From assembly GCF_028769735.1 (NCBI RefSeq), contig NC_088178.1, positions 19,108,357 through 19,172,356 on the forward strand: DNA of 64,000 nt. The letters run 5' to 3'. Positions 26,801 through 39,205 of the stretch are shown here, piece by piece (the first letter of the stretch is position 1; each line of letters starts with the position of its first letter). The notes beneath the pieces were generated by a model that worked only from the letters and a program-made list of their open reading frames with translations, was not told the origin of the DNA and did no database searches. This DNA comes from Zonotrichia leucophrys gambelii (lineage: Eukaryota; Chordata; Aves; Passeriformes; Passerellidae). The translations under genes were made by a program, and so were the position numbers.

Positions 26801-29800
26801 ATAATGTTTATAGCACTTGGGAGATCAGAAACATGTATTTAGATATTTGACAGCTCATAACTGTACTTGGAAAAATGTATTTATTCCTTTTTGCTGTTGA
26901 TTTAGAAAAAACTGGAGCAATTGCTTTTGAAGTATCCACCAGAGGAGGTGGAGTCCCGACGGTGGCAGAAGATAGCAGATGAGCTGGGAAATAGAACAGC
27001 AAAGCAGGTAACATGTGAAACACTTCCAGAAGTGATCCTTTATCTTCACTTTTTTTTTTTAATATCAGTAAAGAAAATTCAGTGTATTTTCAGTAATCAC
27101 TTCATTTTAAGAATGTAGCAGCAGGGCCTGCATTTCACCAATAACAATGGATCTCAAATACAGAGTGTTAAATGTGCCCCAAAGCCAAACCTAATTGTTC
27201 ATTAGATCTTGACAGCATGAATTTAATTCTATACAGCAAGTGCAGTGACACCAGCTGTGCTCAGGCTGAGTTACACTGCAGTGCCTGAATTCCTGCACCT
27301 CAGTACTCTAGAGTGGGCTGACATGTAAATATCACAGACAGAAGAAGGACACAGATGAGGAGACACCAAGTATTTCTGCATCTAACTTGTGGGAATTTTT
27401 CCCTTAAGATTTCTCCATTTTGACCAGAAGTAAAAAATGCTGATGTTCTGTGTTTACAGTATTTTAATTTCATTTATTTCATTTGTATATTTCAGATAAA
27501 AATATAATTCAGTACTTCAGTATACTGGATTTCCTAATTTCTGGTCTTATCTGTATTTCTCCACATGAAAAAATAGACATGCTGATTTCATAATGGAAAC
27601 CTACTTTCTGTGTCCTAACCATGGATAATGTATTTGGCATTGCTAAGGAGGAGTTTAGCTGCAGCTGGAAGTAAACGACTGAAATTCTTTCTATCACAGT
27701 TTTTGCAAGATCTTCTTTGTATTTTTAAAGAAGGGTAATTTTTTCTCTGAAAGCTGTCAAGATGTCTGGAAATAGCACAAATGCAGCACTGCAAGATAGG
27801 TACCGGTTAGAGAAGTTATCACAAAGTAGAATCCGGAGGATTTCTCTTCCTGTTATTCTGAATCAATGTAGCAACCCTGTAAAACTTTGAAGACCAGTTA
27901 CATTTCATTTGACACTGAGTTGTTGCATGTTTTTTCTAGGTTGCCAGTAGAGTGCAGAAATATTTTATTAAATTGACTAAAGCTGGTATTCCAGTTCCAG
28001 GAAGAACACCAAACTTATATTTATATTCCAAAAAGGTGAGACAATATTACAGAATCCTGTATTTCTCTTTGCATTTATGTGGAAGTTTAGTTGGAATCAG
28101 TAATACTTTTAATAGATTAATCAAGTTAATTAATGAGGTAATCCTTTTCTTTTGCCAGTAGCACTATGGAGTGAATTGGATGTTAATTCTGGTTTCACAA
28201 TGGCAGCTCTTGGGAAGGTGAAGTGTTCAGGTTGCAGCTGAACAGGCAGGGTAGAGTGATGGTCTTGGGGCACTTCTTCCTCATTTGTAAGTTTACCATA
28301 ACTGGTCAGGAAGTGATAGTGAAATCCTTGTTGGAAGAAGATGAGGAGCCCTATAACTCATACTGTACAGTAATCTTCTAATTAATAAAGCCATAGAAAA
28401 TGATGTATAACTGAGCATGCTGAATTAGCTGAGGCATAGGTTTAAGGCCAAAATGTCCATTAAAATACAGTGCTTTTCTGATCTTGGAATGGATGAGAAA
28501 AAATATGGTCCCAAAAAAACTTAATTTACAAAAGCAAAGACTAAATTTCTGTGCAGATCAGTCACATATTTTGATTTAAATAATCTTTAAGGTGCTCTTG
28601 GGTACTAATAAGGTCCATAGTCAGTAAAAGAGAACAGTGTCAAGTTTCATGAGTGTTTTATTTATTGGATTTGGGGATGGTTTTTTTGTACCTCAATATT
28701 TACAAAACTTCTTCAAAACCCCTTACAGTGGCATTTTTTGGAGTAACATTACTGGTTTGCATCCAGGTATCCATGATGTTTTCTGATAAATCGTAAACTT
28801 TCCATTGATTGTACAGAAAGGCAAATTTGCACATTTAGTTCTTTGCAAGGTTACAAACAAAAGTTGCTGTCCATGGGTTGATACAAAGATTACCACAGCT
28901 GGTGTGTAATGATTAAAGTGTTACACACCCTTAGTTGTCTCCAGGTAATCTCTGAAGTTACTGCAAACAGTGAGTGCTTGTGTTGGAGTCTTTCCAGTTT
29001 GCCATCCATCATGGTAATACCATTTTACTTTCACCAGGGTTTAATCTACTATTGTGCTCTGTAAACAGAGGCAGGGAAGGTGCAGACATGACTGTCTGCC
29101 CCCTTGTCTACTGGAAAAGTGCTTTCTGGCAGAAGAACCAAAACACCAACTGGAAACAGTGATACCTTAAATACTGTGGAGATTCATCTGTCAGAAATCC
29201 AAATTACATCAATGGTTGGGGTTAATTTCTGTAGTATAATAATACTGTGTGGCTGATTTCAACAGGCATTGAAAATTTAGTTCTGAAAATTATAATTGTT
29301 TGAGTTCTTTATGTCACTCTACCACTTACAATTACCTTGGCCAAACCTTTTGTTCTTTCCTGTTAATTTTGTTTGGAAAGACCATCATTACAGAATGTGT
29401 GTAATGTTGTCAGGCAGCAGATCACTGTATTTCATAAACATTGGGAGTACTTAATCAGTTGATGTGGGACGTTTTAACTGTAATTTTTCACTAATTTGAG
29501 CAGTAATTGCACTGTGGGCAAACCCAGTATAATCAAGAGCAAAACATATTTTGTGTAAAATTCTTAACAATCTCACATTGCAAGAGTAATAGTCCCATCA
29601 CACAGATTTTTCTTAGGCTTCTATCTAGAAGATATCCAATACTTAGGTCAGTTTTTGCAGTGTGATTCACATCCTCATTGCCAGGTCATAAGAGTAAGGT
29701 CGTTCTGCCCTGGTTTCTACTAAGCAGCATCCCTGTGCTATATTTGTATCCTGTGTAAGAAATAAAGCAGATGAAAAAGTGAAATCAACAGTGTATGTGG

Positions 29801-32800
29801 AGAAATTGAGCTCTCAGGCTGCTGATAGAGCTGTCTGCTTAGAGCACAGATTGACAGCACCATGCCAGCTTAGTTACTCCCGGGTCTCCAGTGGGGAAAT
29901 AGTGTGGCAGAAAGGAAATGCAGGGGCTGTTGGAAGCCTGGGTCATGCCTGTCCTAATTTTGATATTAAGTAACTGTAACTGCAGTGGATCTGCTTTACT
30001 GCCGGTAATGGAAGTTTGAAACTGGATGCTAATACTTAAAGCACATAGCTATGGGAAAATAAGAAACATAGATATCTTTCAGGTAAAGATTTGTCTCAAA
30101 AGGGATGCTTCACAAGAAAATACTTGCATTTCTCCATGGGGATTGTTCAGGATACTTATTTAAAATGGTTACTGGAGAGGTGAGAAACCTGTTCAGTTTT
30201 TGAACATCTTGTTGAAGTTAACTTTGTATATCTGCTCATATGACATATGTCTCTTCTAACTAATGATACTGGAAATTAAGCAGGATGCATCAGTTTATTT
30301 TCCTGTATAACTATTACCTACTGCTGGTGAAAATAAAACTGAATCAGAGACTTAGGACTTGAGTATTCGGTTCTTCAATTATGGCTTATCATTTTCAATT
30401 TAATCCTTATATAATGTCATTCGTGCACCTGCTTTTAAGCCTAATCTAGAGATATATTTCCCACAGGGAAAATGATCTTTAACTGTCTGCTTTTAAGTAA
30501 TATTGTGGTTTATTCTTCAGCAAAGGAAGAGAATTCAAATCCTGAGTTCAATTTGTAGGTCACAGCACTGTCATGCTGGCAGTGCTGCAGTATAAGCATA
30601 GTCACAGTTTTCCTTTCCTGACTCCAGATCTAGGACTGAATGCAATCTGTTTTCTGTTAACAGAATATGTAAATCACTGTGTCAGCTCAGGCTGAAATGT
30701 CATCTAGACATGGATGTATTTTAGAAATGTTTGAAATCTTAATGGAAATCATAAAAACACCAAAACTCGGGTAGTTGGTGATCATAAGGCAGAAAGTGGA
30801 AAAATCCAACACAGTAGATCTAGTACAGTAGTCTTAGAAGAAATTCTTGTTGTTTTTGTACTGTAGTAGCTCTGCAGATCAGAGGTACCACCTTCCAGTT
30901 GTTATTACAGACTTCATCTCTTCCATTAAGACCAAACAGAGCTAATCTCAAACAGAGCTCTCCTCCTGGTACTTCTGTCTGCATAGAGGCATTCCATCTA
31001 AATCATTGTTGTCTTCTGTGCCTTTAGTTTTTAACTGTGCACAACTGTAAAATAAGGCTACATCCCTCTTTAGAGATAAAGGCTTGTACTGTAATATTAC
31101 AGGTTTGTAACTGATACAGGAACCTTTTGGGGTAAAAGCTCTTGCTTAAAAAGGAGAAAGTACTAACTATTGCAGGTATTCCTTTTGTTTTAGCTGTATG
31201 AGCAGCTAGGCACTGTGTAAAACAGTCCTCACTTTTATGATTGTTAGGAAAAACACTTTTCATGTTTACGTTTTTGATTCACGCTGTAGGGTTTTTTTAA
31301 GTCGAGGAATGTAAGTTTTGACATTAAATGTCAAACTGCTAGTCTGGAAAGCAGCTAAGTAAGGGGTTGAGTCAGTTTCATTCACCCCAAATTCTTCTTT
31401 TTGATATGTAATATTCTCCCACTGGAGAATAAGTAATAGGGGCTGAGTGCCTTTAAGTAACTTCCTTTAAAACAGGCATCATTCTACACCTTCAGACAGC
31501 ATTAAAGTTGAAAGTTTCTAGATGTGCACTAATGGAGTAATTTATTTCATCTAATGTTTTTTATGTTCCTTTTTCTTGCAGTGGAAATGGAAACCTTTAG
31601 GGAGCAGTTCTTTCTAACTCTTAGAATCCTCTTTTTATTGCAATGAATTGCTTTATCTTTCCTGCACCAGGACAATAGGTCTAGACTTGGTTTTTTTTCT
31701 AAGGCACAAGCACAAGAAGTTCATAAGTGTTAAGCATGGACCTTTTGTCTCTTGGACCTGTGCAAAATTACTTCCTTGCTTAGTCTCACACACTGTTGGA
31801 AGTTTTTTAATATTTTTGCTCTCTGGTCCTCAGTCTTCAAAACTATAACAGCTTTACTTTGTCTTTTACTCTTGCTGTCAGTCTCACTTGTTTAGGTGGT
31901 TGGGGTTTTATGGTAAGGGTTCTTTCTTTGCTGCGTTTTTACCAAAGTATTGCACTGTTCATTGAATTCCACTTGTTATGGGGGAGAAGAACTGCAGCTG
32001 TGATACAGAGATATAAATATAAGTAATTGGAAACATTATACAATATTTAATGTGAAAGAATAAATTCCAGGCAGTTGTATCAATGAGGATTATCTAAATA
32101 ATAGCCAAGGAATGTTTTTAAAAATATACCATTTTTTCACTGTAGTCATCAAGTAGACGGCAGCATCCTTTAAATAAACATCTTTTCAAACCTTCAACTT
32201 TCATGACATCTCATGAACCTCCAGTTTATATGGATGAAGATGATGACAGATGCAGTTTTCACAGCCATATGGACACTGCAGCAGAAGAGGAAGTATCGGT
32301 ATGTCATTTCATCAGTCAGAGAATGTCTTGCTTGCTGTCACTTTGACCTTGTTTAGTGTTTAATAGATAAGGCATCTTCACCATAAAATATCATCAAGGA
32401 AGTATTAAATTGTAATAAGATTTGTGAGCCATTCTGAATTATAAATACATTATTACTATAACAGCTTCTGACAGCAAAGAATTCAGACCGAATCAGGAAG
32501 GAAGTCTGTAAGTCATAAACACTTTTGTCCTGAAATATCTCAAAGAAGTTCTAGCTGCATATTTTTAGTAAGTGATCTGGTACAAGAGAGGTTTGAAAAT
32601 CTTGTAGATGATATAGTTGGGATTCTGGTTAAAGATGTGTTTTAGAAAGGTTACATAGAGCCCTGGTAAAATTCAAATGCTATTGGCGTCACTGTTTTTT
32701 TTAATCTTTTACTGGCTGAATTAATTATGAATTTTGTAAAATCCACTTCAAAGTGTGAACTAACAGAGTGAATTGGCAATCAGCAAGCTTATTTATGTAT

Positions 32801-35800
32801 TCTTAGAGGCACATTCTAGTAGACATCCTAACCCAGTGAATTGCTGCATCATGGAGTGTACTACTTTCCTAATTTATCCCATGCAATAATACAACAGGAA
32901 TTTAGACATATGTTGTTCCCATTTCCACACAGAATTGTAGAAGGACTATATCCTACTGCTTGGGAGCTGGGCAAGTTTCACAGCTGGTGTGAATCACTGT
33001 GGTTTTCCTGTTTTCCTTAGACTGAAGAACCTGACGAGTTAATTCTTTTTTTTTTTTTTTTTGTGAGCCTAGTGACATCTTGTGTGTGAAAAGCTTGTTG
33101 CATAACACAAGTACTGAGGCCACCCACTATCAGTCCATTCATTTTTTTACTGACTTTTTTACCTGCACTGCATAGTCTTCCTTCAATATTACATTTACTT
33201 ATTTACTTCCTAGTCTTAAATCCCATCTGTGCTCATGTTCTGTGTTCTCTCTGTGATGGTCTTCCAGCTCATCCACAGCCATTCCTGATAACTTGGCATA
33301 ATCCAATAAGAATCTTAAAAGGCCTGGAAAGCAAAATGCATGTTAGAAGAGATGCAGTGCAACCTCTTTTGAGCTAACATGCTTTTATTCTGTATTGGCT
33401 TTAAAAACATATTTTCTAATTGTTCTGAACAGTTTCCTGAAACATTTTGGTTTTGCCATGGTGCCCTAACTCATAATTAATGTGGGCACCATAGCAGTTA
33501 TAATAGTGGTCATGTGCCACACAGTGACATGTTTTTAATTTGGCATAATCTTTTCTTCCTTCACTAGAGTAACATTTCCAGATAGATCCAGTTCTGGCTT
33601 TCAGTAAGGTAGAAAGACACAGGAGAGCTCACTTACCCAAAAGGTCCCCACAATCAGTGCAAAATAATAGCAATTTGGAAGCAAAAAGGGATTGTAAACT
33701 ATATTCAAAATGAAGGCTTCTATTCCAGTGTTACAAGTCAGATCTCTTAGTGACAGTCGTTGTCTTGGAGAAAAATACTTTGTGTCATTTAGCAGAAGAA
33801 AAGCAGTGTAGCAGGAAAAAAAGGTTTTCTTTGATTTCACAGTGGAATTACCACATGCTTTTCCTGTGTAAAGACAAAAAGATTTGCCTGATTATTACCA
33901 GTCATAACTATTCCTGAAAAATTATGTTTTGGTATAAATGAGTTATTTTCAAGTGAAGACCCACTATTGCTAACAGAGTTCATTTACCTTTCAATTATGA
34001 TTTCTCAATTTCATGAGTAATCTATAATTATTCTAGAACACAGCTGTTTACTATTCCAGAATGAATTGTCCACACAGGGAGCTATTAAAGGATACTTTAT
34101 TCAGTAATCAGTTCTTTTGTGACGGGCATTTTTTCTCAGAAAAGCTTTTGAGATTTGTGTGGAAGGTGAATCTCTGTTTTATATTACAGAAAATGTAGCT
34201 TATCACTACACAACTGAATTGTGTCATTTAACCATAACTTTTTCTGATAGTTTGCAGCCTAGTCCTTTATATAGGCTCATAATTGCAATTAAATAATTGA
34301 TAAAGCTGTTCAGAAATGTAGTAAAGCTTCTTTCCCTCACTTCCTTTAATAAACTTACTAAATAATACAGAATCTTCAATCTTCACAGATTCATAAAAAG
34401 AGATGGAAATTACACATTCAGGCTACATTAGAAGAATTTTAATCACTATTCTGTAGTTGTAGTTGTTTTTCCTACCTGAAGGTTTCTGTCAGTGTAGGAT
34501 GTGAAAACTGCTCTACATCAGTGAAGACTTGTCATCTTTGAAAACAGGTGACATCTACCAACTACAGCTGCTACAATAAAATCATTGCCTTGAAATGAGC
34601 ATCTGAACTAGAATTAGAGCTTCTGTCCTTTCTTAGCAGATCCTCAATCTTTGTTGAGGGAAACTGTGTGAGAAAAAACAATTTGCATGTCTTTGAAAAA
34701 GAGAGGAGCATTTGTTGTAGCTCTCTGGCAAAGATGGTTGCACTGGCCTGCAGGGAGACAAACTGCTTCATAATTTATGAAAAAATAGCAGCCTGTTTTT
34801 ATAAGCTCTTAAGAGACAGTAAAGAGATAAAGGGAGTTGGATAACTGAGTTCTACTCTTTCAGTCATGGCATGGTGCTTCTCATTGCATTTTACTCTTAT
34901 CAGTAAAGGTGAGAAGTTAATACTGGATATGAGTGTTATGGTTTTAAAAATATGTTTCCAGTATGTTAGAATAATGCCATCAATTTCTTGAATGCTATTA
35001 ATCATACATAATGATTTATGGAAACAAATTCATGTCTTACTAGTTACTGTATTCCTAAGTAAGAATATTTTTCTGGCTTTTTTTTACCCTGAACAGGATG
35101 AAGAGAGTATTCCAGTAACATATCGAGAGTTACCTGAATACAAAGAACTGTTAGAGTTTAAAAAATTGAAGAAGCAGAAACTCCAGCAGATGCATGCAGA
35201 AAGTGGGTTTGTGCAGCACGTGGGATTTAAGGTGAGTGCAAGAGATGTTCTTCTGTTGCTCAGTGGAATGTAGAAGTTTTCCAAGAGAATGTGGTTTGAA
35301 TTTCCTGAAAAGATTTCATGGAATACAGCAAGTTTTGTTGCTTAGTTTTTGTTCACTGAATCTGTTTTCCCTCATTTTGTTTAAGAAAAACAGCCCACAT
35401 AATTCAGTCTTTCTGGTGGCTCAGCTTTGACTGAATGCTGATATTATATGGAAATTAATAAACATGCTGTTTTTTTCTCACCACATTATGAAAATACAGC
35501 TTGTATTAGATCCTTGTTAAATCATAATAGAATTCCATTTGACACTACATTCTGTTTTGACAGTGATTATTAATAATAATTTTCTGATTATGAGTTTGGA
35601 GCAATTTTGCTTCCGCCTGAGGCCAAAGAAGGGACAGAAATTTTGGATAAGAATAATAGATTAAAAATGTTTTTTGTTTTGTAGCAACTTCACAATCTAA
35701 TCAAGTGATAAATGACAGAAGTTGAAGCAAGGACATAAAACAATGTTCAAGTAAAATTAAGAAAAAAAACCATTAAGTTAAACTGATGTGTTTTCTGAGC

Positions 35801-38365
35801 AACAACCATTAATAGGCAACATGAAAGAAAGGGCACTCTGGAAATCTTATTTTCTGGTTTGCAAGGGATTTTGTGTCTAACTTGCTACTGTAACTGTTGG
35901 AATAGGTTTTTTTTCTTTAGTGTTATGGAGATGGATTTATTTTCTGATACCCATTTGCATAAGAATGCAAGGACAGTTCAAGGTTCAGTTCAAATTGACT
36001 GTAAAATTAAGACAGCCTCATCAGTTGATACTGACAGATTTAAGTTATTAGACCACCAAGGTGCTTCTTATTTTTGTTGGTTTTAGTTGGCATGGTATGT
36101 TTGGTGTTTCATTTTGTGGGGATTTTTTAAATAAGCATTTTCTTTCCCCCAGAATTTGAAGCTTTAATCAGTCAGACCAGACTTCAACAAACTTCTTTTT
36201 CTACATAAAATTATCCTGAGAAATAAATTGACATTACACTGTGTCAAGCATTTAAAGTTTGAAAGTTTCTTTGCATTTGACTTTGATTGTATTATGCATT
36301 ATAGTAAGCTGAGAAATCAGGTGATTATGGGCTGTTTTCCCTCAGGAACTTCAGTCTGTGGGCTGGACAGACCTTACCTAATAAGCAGCCATTGAGAGCA
36401 GATTTGGTTCTGCAGAGCCTTTGGCCTCATTTACTGCACATTATTCAACCTGTGCTTTGAATATTGAATTATTGAATCCCTTGTGGGCTTTTTATGGCTT
36501 TCACTGCTATAATATCCAAGCAATTTGCAAATACTTCTTTTCTTTATTAAAAAATGAAAGGCATAGTATTATTTCTGTTTCATAGGGCAGAGGGGAGCTG
36601 GAGCATAAAAACTGAGGTCAAGGCTTTCCACTGTCTTGGTCCTCAACTTCAGATAACTGGAGCCAATTTTTCAGTTCTAGCATCATTCTGAAGTTGGTAT
36701 TTTCAAAGAGCAGCTCTTGGTGTGCTCAGTCTCTGCTCACTCCCAGCCTCACCCTGGAAAAGCATCTGTGCCCAGAGGGGAGCAGCTGTGCAGGGCTTGT
36801 GTGAGGTGCTGGTGACCCTGAGTGCCTCGGTGGTGGCGGCAGCAGCTGCTGTGACATTGGGATTCACAGGTGCTGAGACGGCAGTTCAGGTTCTGATGGA
36901 TGGATAGAGGATGAGCTATGGGAGCACAGGCCTGTTTCCCACATCTGTTTTCCTTTTCAGTCCTGTCCTTCTTCATAGTTCAGGTTTTTTAAAAGTTCTC
37001 CTTTGCTGCAAGTCCCATTTTCCTGGTTTCTTTCTTTTGATCAAATACTTTTGCCCCTTTTCTGTACCACTGTGAATTTTTCATCTAGTCTTTCATGTTT
37101 TGTTTTATCTTTGATTTTTTTCTCTTCATTCCACACTCTTGCATTTGGGATTAGTTCTTGTCTCCTTGCTCAGTTTTAGTTCCAGACCTCTGTTTCCTGC
37201 TCTGAACATGTTATTCCCCTTCCTTCCTGGCCATCTGGCTTTAGTTCCAGCCCACCCATGATGTGTTACTGCATTTCCTGAGTTGGAAAGGGCATCCGTG
37301 TGCCCTGATCCACAGCCCCAGCAGCCCAACAAGCTCTGCTTGTCTGGTCTTACTGCTTCCCTCTGCCATGGAAGGGCTGACATTGCATGTGGCTGGGCTT
37401 GTGTGAAGCATCCCATCCTTGTGCTGTGTCACAGCAGTTTTGGAGCCACCTGAGGATGAGAGAGTCTGCAGGCAGGGCTGGGCTGCTTTGCTCGAGCAGG
37501 GTGGTGCCAAGGTGGGGGCATTTGGGGAGTGGGAAGCAAGGCAAAAGCTTGATGGATCCTCAGGGCTCTGGAGGGCCTCTCCTAAAGAATGAGGACTTCT
37601 TTATCCACATGGTGAGGGGAATTCAGCTGTGGGGGCTGGCAGTGGCACAGGGACACACAGAGACTCCCATGGATGAGCTGGTGTGCACTGTAGGCATGGG
37701 AGTGCCTCCCTCAGCTGCTGCTTCCTCAGTGCTGTTCCCTCTGCTCCACAGTGCGATAACTGCGGGATTGAGCCCATCCAGGGCGTTCGGTGGCACTGCC
37801 AAGACTGCCCTCCAGAAATGTCCTTGGATTTCTGTGATTCCTGTTCTGACTGGTGAGCAGCCTGTGCTTCTACTTGCTATTTGTCATTACATTGAATCTC
37901 TGTGCTGCAGAATTGCTATGTAGGGTGGAAATCTTTGCTCCAGCACAGAACACATAGCCTGGTTGAATGAAGTGGAAGATAATTTAGCATCTCTTTGTGG
38001 GAGATACATTTTGTAAGCAGATTCTGGATGTATAATTTAATTTTCTTTAATACAGTGGACAAATAGATTTGGTACAGTTAAATAAGGGGGGGAATTAGAC
38101 TTTATGAATGAACTGCTATCCAGTTTGGTTTAAATCTGTTCATATGATCACTTTTTATGAAAGTTAAATATAAGGAAAGTATTTGACTTTTAAACTGTTA
38201 TCTTTTTCTTTCCCTTGCAGTCTGCATGAAACAGAGATTCATAAGGAAGATCACCAGTTAGAACCTATTTACAGAGCAGAGACATTTTTAGACAGAGACT
38301 ACTGCATGTCCCAGGGCACCAGTTACAATTATCTTGACCCAAACTACTTTCCAGCAAATAGATGA
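10334..38365 (+). CDS. ZZZ3: ZZZ3, ZZ-type zinc finger protein 3 (11 coding exons, complete)
   Basis: Exons: 10334-11844, 24513-24651, 26024-26171, 26253-26371, 26666-26737, 26906-27007, 27940-28035, 32146-32298, 35097-35231, 37752-37852 and 38221-38365. They total 2721 nt, giving 906 aa plus TGA. Every junction has GT/AG and keeps phase. From the family: ZZZ3 is a nuclear subunit of the ATAC (GCN5/PCAF) histone acetyltransferase complex, and its ZZ finger binds the histone H3 N-terminal tail. In the sequence: a disordered Ser/Lys-rich half (1-504) with basic clusters at 46-54, 82-86 and 116-121; a coiled-coil-like stretch (505-550); a SANT/Myb domain (about 650-712); and a ZZ finger (about 822-879). 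The start at 10334 has A at -3 and G at +4 and begins [12 protein letters not shown], as I recall for the human protein. It is convergent with AK5. The identification rests on near-identity of the C-terminal half to human ZZZ3 recalled from memory. Confidence 0.96.
12426..12460. repeat. ATT/GTT microsatellite
   Basis: About 35 bases with period 9 (ATTATTGTT repeated almost four times), an imperfect trinucleotide repeat inside the ZZZ3 intron. Confidence 0.9.
22640..22985 (-). other. GC-rich Gln-codon patch, possible decayed retrocopy or exon
   Basis: On the minus strand, after an AG preceded by a pyrimidine run (22987-22992), one frame reads [17 protein letters not shown] then [10 protein letters not shown], a coiled-coil-like sequence, but reaches TGA 38 codons in. 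The other two frames then stay open (22572-22889 and 22679-22879). This could be a frameshifted pseudogene fragment. No parent gene was recognised, and chance CAG-rich sequence is not excluded. Confidence 0.25.
24513..24651 (+). CDS. ZZZ3: ZZZ3 coding exon 2 (residues 504-550)
   Basis: The acceptor AG is at 24511-24512 and the donor GT at 24652. The first base completes D504, and the exon ends on a whole codon. It starts [15 protein letters not shown] and continues as a heptad-rich helix to LQKK, consistent with the coiled-coil region that precedes the SANT domain in human ZZZ3. Confidence 0.93.
24652..26023 (+). other. ZZZ3: ZZZ3 intron between coding exons 2 and 3
   Basis: A 1.4 kb AT-rich intron, ending in a long pyrimidine tract and CAG. 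Nothing else was recognised. Confidence 0.85.
26024..26171 (+). CDS. ZZZ3: ZZZ3 coding exon 3 (residues 551-600)
   Basis: A long pyrimidine tract and CAG (26021-26023) precede the exon, and the donor GT is at 26172. It begins [17 protein letters not shown] and ends in a basic segment ([17 protein letters not shown]), with one base of codon 600 left over. The basic stretch is conserved with the human protein as recalled. Confidence 0.93.
26253..26371 (+). CDS. ZZZ3: ZZZ3 coding exon 4 (residues 600-639)
   Basis: The acceptor CAG at 26250-26252 gives DKVGIPARP across the junction, as in the human protein. The next three bases, TAG at 26253-26255, form a second in-frame acceptor. The donor GT is at 26372, after SRPQ. 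The exon encodes a Pro/Ser linker ([16 protein letters not shown]) ahead of the SANT domain. Confidence 0.92.
26666..26737 (+). CDS. ZZZ3: ZZZ3 coding exon 5 (residues 640-663, start of SANT/Myb domain)
   Basis: This 24-codon, phase-0 exon is flanked by AG (26664-26665) and GT (26738). It begins [17 protein letters not shown] and ends LWTVEEQ. W659 is the first conserved aromatic of the Myb/SANT repeat. Confidence 0.93.
26906..27007 (+). CDS. ZZZ3: ZZZ3 coding exon 6 (residues 664-697, SANT/Myb core)
   Basis: This 34-codon phase-0 exon has its acceptor TAG at 26903-26905 and donor GTAACA from 27008. It encodes [20 protein letters not shown] then [14 protein letters not shown], which are helices 1-2 and the start of helix 3 of a Myb/SANT fold, with the tryptophan in SRRW. 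From the family, SANT domains mediate histone or DNA contacts in chromatin complexes. Confidence 0.95.
27008..27939 (+). other. ZZZ3: ZZZ3 intron between coding exons 6 and 7
   Basis: A 0.9 kb intron separating the two halves of the SANT domain. No additional feature was recognised. Confidence 0.85.
27940..28035 (+). CDS. ZZZ3: ZZZ3 coding exon 7 (residues 698-729, end of SANT/Myb domain)
   Basis: This 32-codon phase-0 exon has its acceptor TAG at 27937-27939 and donor GTGAGA from 28036. It begins [16 protein letters not shown], the recognition helix of the Myb-like domain with the conserved VQ-KYF pattern. A linker ending LYLYSKK follows. Confidence 0.95.
28036..32145 (+). other. ZZZ3: ZZZ3 intron between coding exons 7 and 8
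   Basis: A 4.1 kb AT-rich intron. Short open frames are present but have no conserved content or splice context. No repeats of known type were recognised. Confidence 0.8.
32146..32298 (+). CDS. ZZZ3: ZZZ3 coding exon 8 (residues 730-780)
   Basis: This 51-codon phase-0 exon has its acceptor TAG at 32143-32145 and donor GTATGT from 32299. It encodes [19 protein letters not shown] followed by an acidic linker ([11 protein letters not shown]) between the SANT domain and the ZZ finger. It ends EEEVS, where I recall a slightly different acidic sequence in human. Confidence 0.94.
32299..35096 (+). other. ZZZ3: ZZZ3 intron between coding exons 8 and 9
   Basis: A 2.8 kb AT-rich intron with a run of 17 T at 33046-33062. 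Nothing else was recognised. Confidence 0.8.
33046..33062. repeat. Poly(T) run
   Basis: Seventeen consecutive T bases in a ZZZ3 intron, with no recognisable retroelement body next to it. Confidence 0.9.
35097..35231 (+). CDS. ZZZ3: ZZZ3 coding exon 9 (residues 781-825)
   Basis: This 45-codon phase-0 exon has its acceptor CAG at 35094-35096 and donor GTGAGT from 35232. It encodes [19 protein letters not shown] and a Lys/Gln-rich helix ([15 protein letters not shown]), leading into HVGFK just before the first zinc ligand of the ZZ finger. Confidence 0.95.
35232..37751 (+). other. ZZZ3: ZZZ3 intron between coding exons 9 and 10
   Basis: A 2.5 kb intron whose last kilobase (about 36.7-37.75 kb) is clearly more GC-rich than the rest. 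The rise in GC produces several overlapping open frames on both strands that run into or oppose the ZZ exon. None looks like a separate gene. Confidence 0.75.
37752..37852 (+). CDS. ZZZ3: ZZZ3 coding exon 10 (residues 826-859, ZZ zinc finger)
   Basis: The acceptor CAG is at 37749-37751 and the donor GTGAGC starts at 37853; C859 is split across the junction. The exon encodes [19 protein letters not shown] and then DFCDSCSD. Cysteines C826, C829, C841, C844, C853 and C856 match the spacing of a ZZ-type cross-brace finger. Local sequence around the exon is more GC-rich than the rest of the gene. Confidence 0.96.
37853..38220 (+). other. ZZZ3: ZZZ3 last intron
   Basis: A short phase-2 intron splitting the ZZ finger at C859, with a GTGAGC donor and a pyrimidine-rich acceptor. 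No other feature was recognised. Confidence 0.85.
38221..38365 (+). CDS. ZZZ3: ZZZ3 coding exon 11 (residues 859-906 and stop)
   Basis: The acceptor CAG is at 38218-38220. The exon begins [18 protein letters not shown], with H866 and H870 available as the last ZZ zinc ligands. It ends [13 protein letters not shown] followed by TGA at 38363-38365, the C-terminus I recall for human ZZZ3. Confidence 0.96.
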
Positions 38366-39199
38366 CATGGGAAGCAGATCTACCAACTTGGGTTTACTAT
38401 CCTCTTTGAAAAATAACAATGGCACCATTGTTAATTCTGTGCACATTTTGGAAAGACTCTGCTTTCCCTGAAATGTCACTCACAGCATGACAGCTTCCTG
38501 GGTGTACTTGTCAAACTACAGCTTTGAGCTGTCATGGTTCTAGATCACTGAACAGCAGCTGAACATTCCTAGTGTGCAGAAGGTTTCACTGGGAGACTTT
38601 TCTTTCACCACATTAGTCACTTTTAGGTGGTGAATCTAAACAAAAGAAACACATACAAAAGGGTGAGCCAGAAATGAGAGCACACATTAAAGATAGAGTA
38701 AATTCCAAAGGCTTTGAAGAACTTGGTTATAATGAGATCCAGAGGAGATGAAGTATTTATATAAAAACAGTTTAGTAGCTTGCAGTTTTGTTGTGAAATA
38801 GTTTTCAGCACAGTAACTGACTTCTTTAGGCAAGGTTTTAACCAATGACAGTGTTTGCTTCTAGGCTGTACTCTAAAAATACTCACTGTCTCAGCAATGG
38901 TTGGCTACGGGCCTTTATTAAATCGGAGCTGCTTAATCATGTTGACCTTCAATTTTAAAATTTTTTTTTTAAAACCACAACGAACTCTATTTACCAACAG
39001 TGAAGCACTACAGGGGGCAACTGTGGCATTGCTTCCTTAACCAGCTCATGGTGTGTGAATGTTATAAAATTGTCACTCAGATATATTTTTTAAATGTAAT
39101 GTTATATAAGATGATCATGTGATGTGTACAAAATATGGTGAAAAGTGCCAGTGCTAGTAACTGTGTAAAGTCTCTAATACTCAACATTTACTCCTTTAA

Positions 39200-39205
39200 A
39201 ATAAA
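39200..39205 (+). terminator. ZZZ3: Poly(A) signal AATAAA for ZZZ3 (proximal candidate)
   Basis: A canonical hexamer in the ZZZ3 3' UTR about 835 bases after the stop. Its downstream GT-rich element is weaker than at the distal site, so it is a secondary candidate. Confidence 0.4.

Noticed and set aside
37387..37923. 178-codon plus-strand open frame
   Set aside because: It runs through the intron into the ZZ exon in a different frame from ZZZ3 and loses the zinc-finger cysteines; a by-product of locally higher GC.
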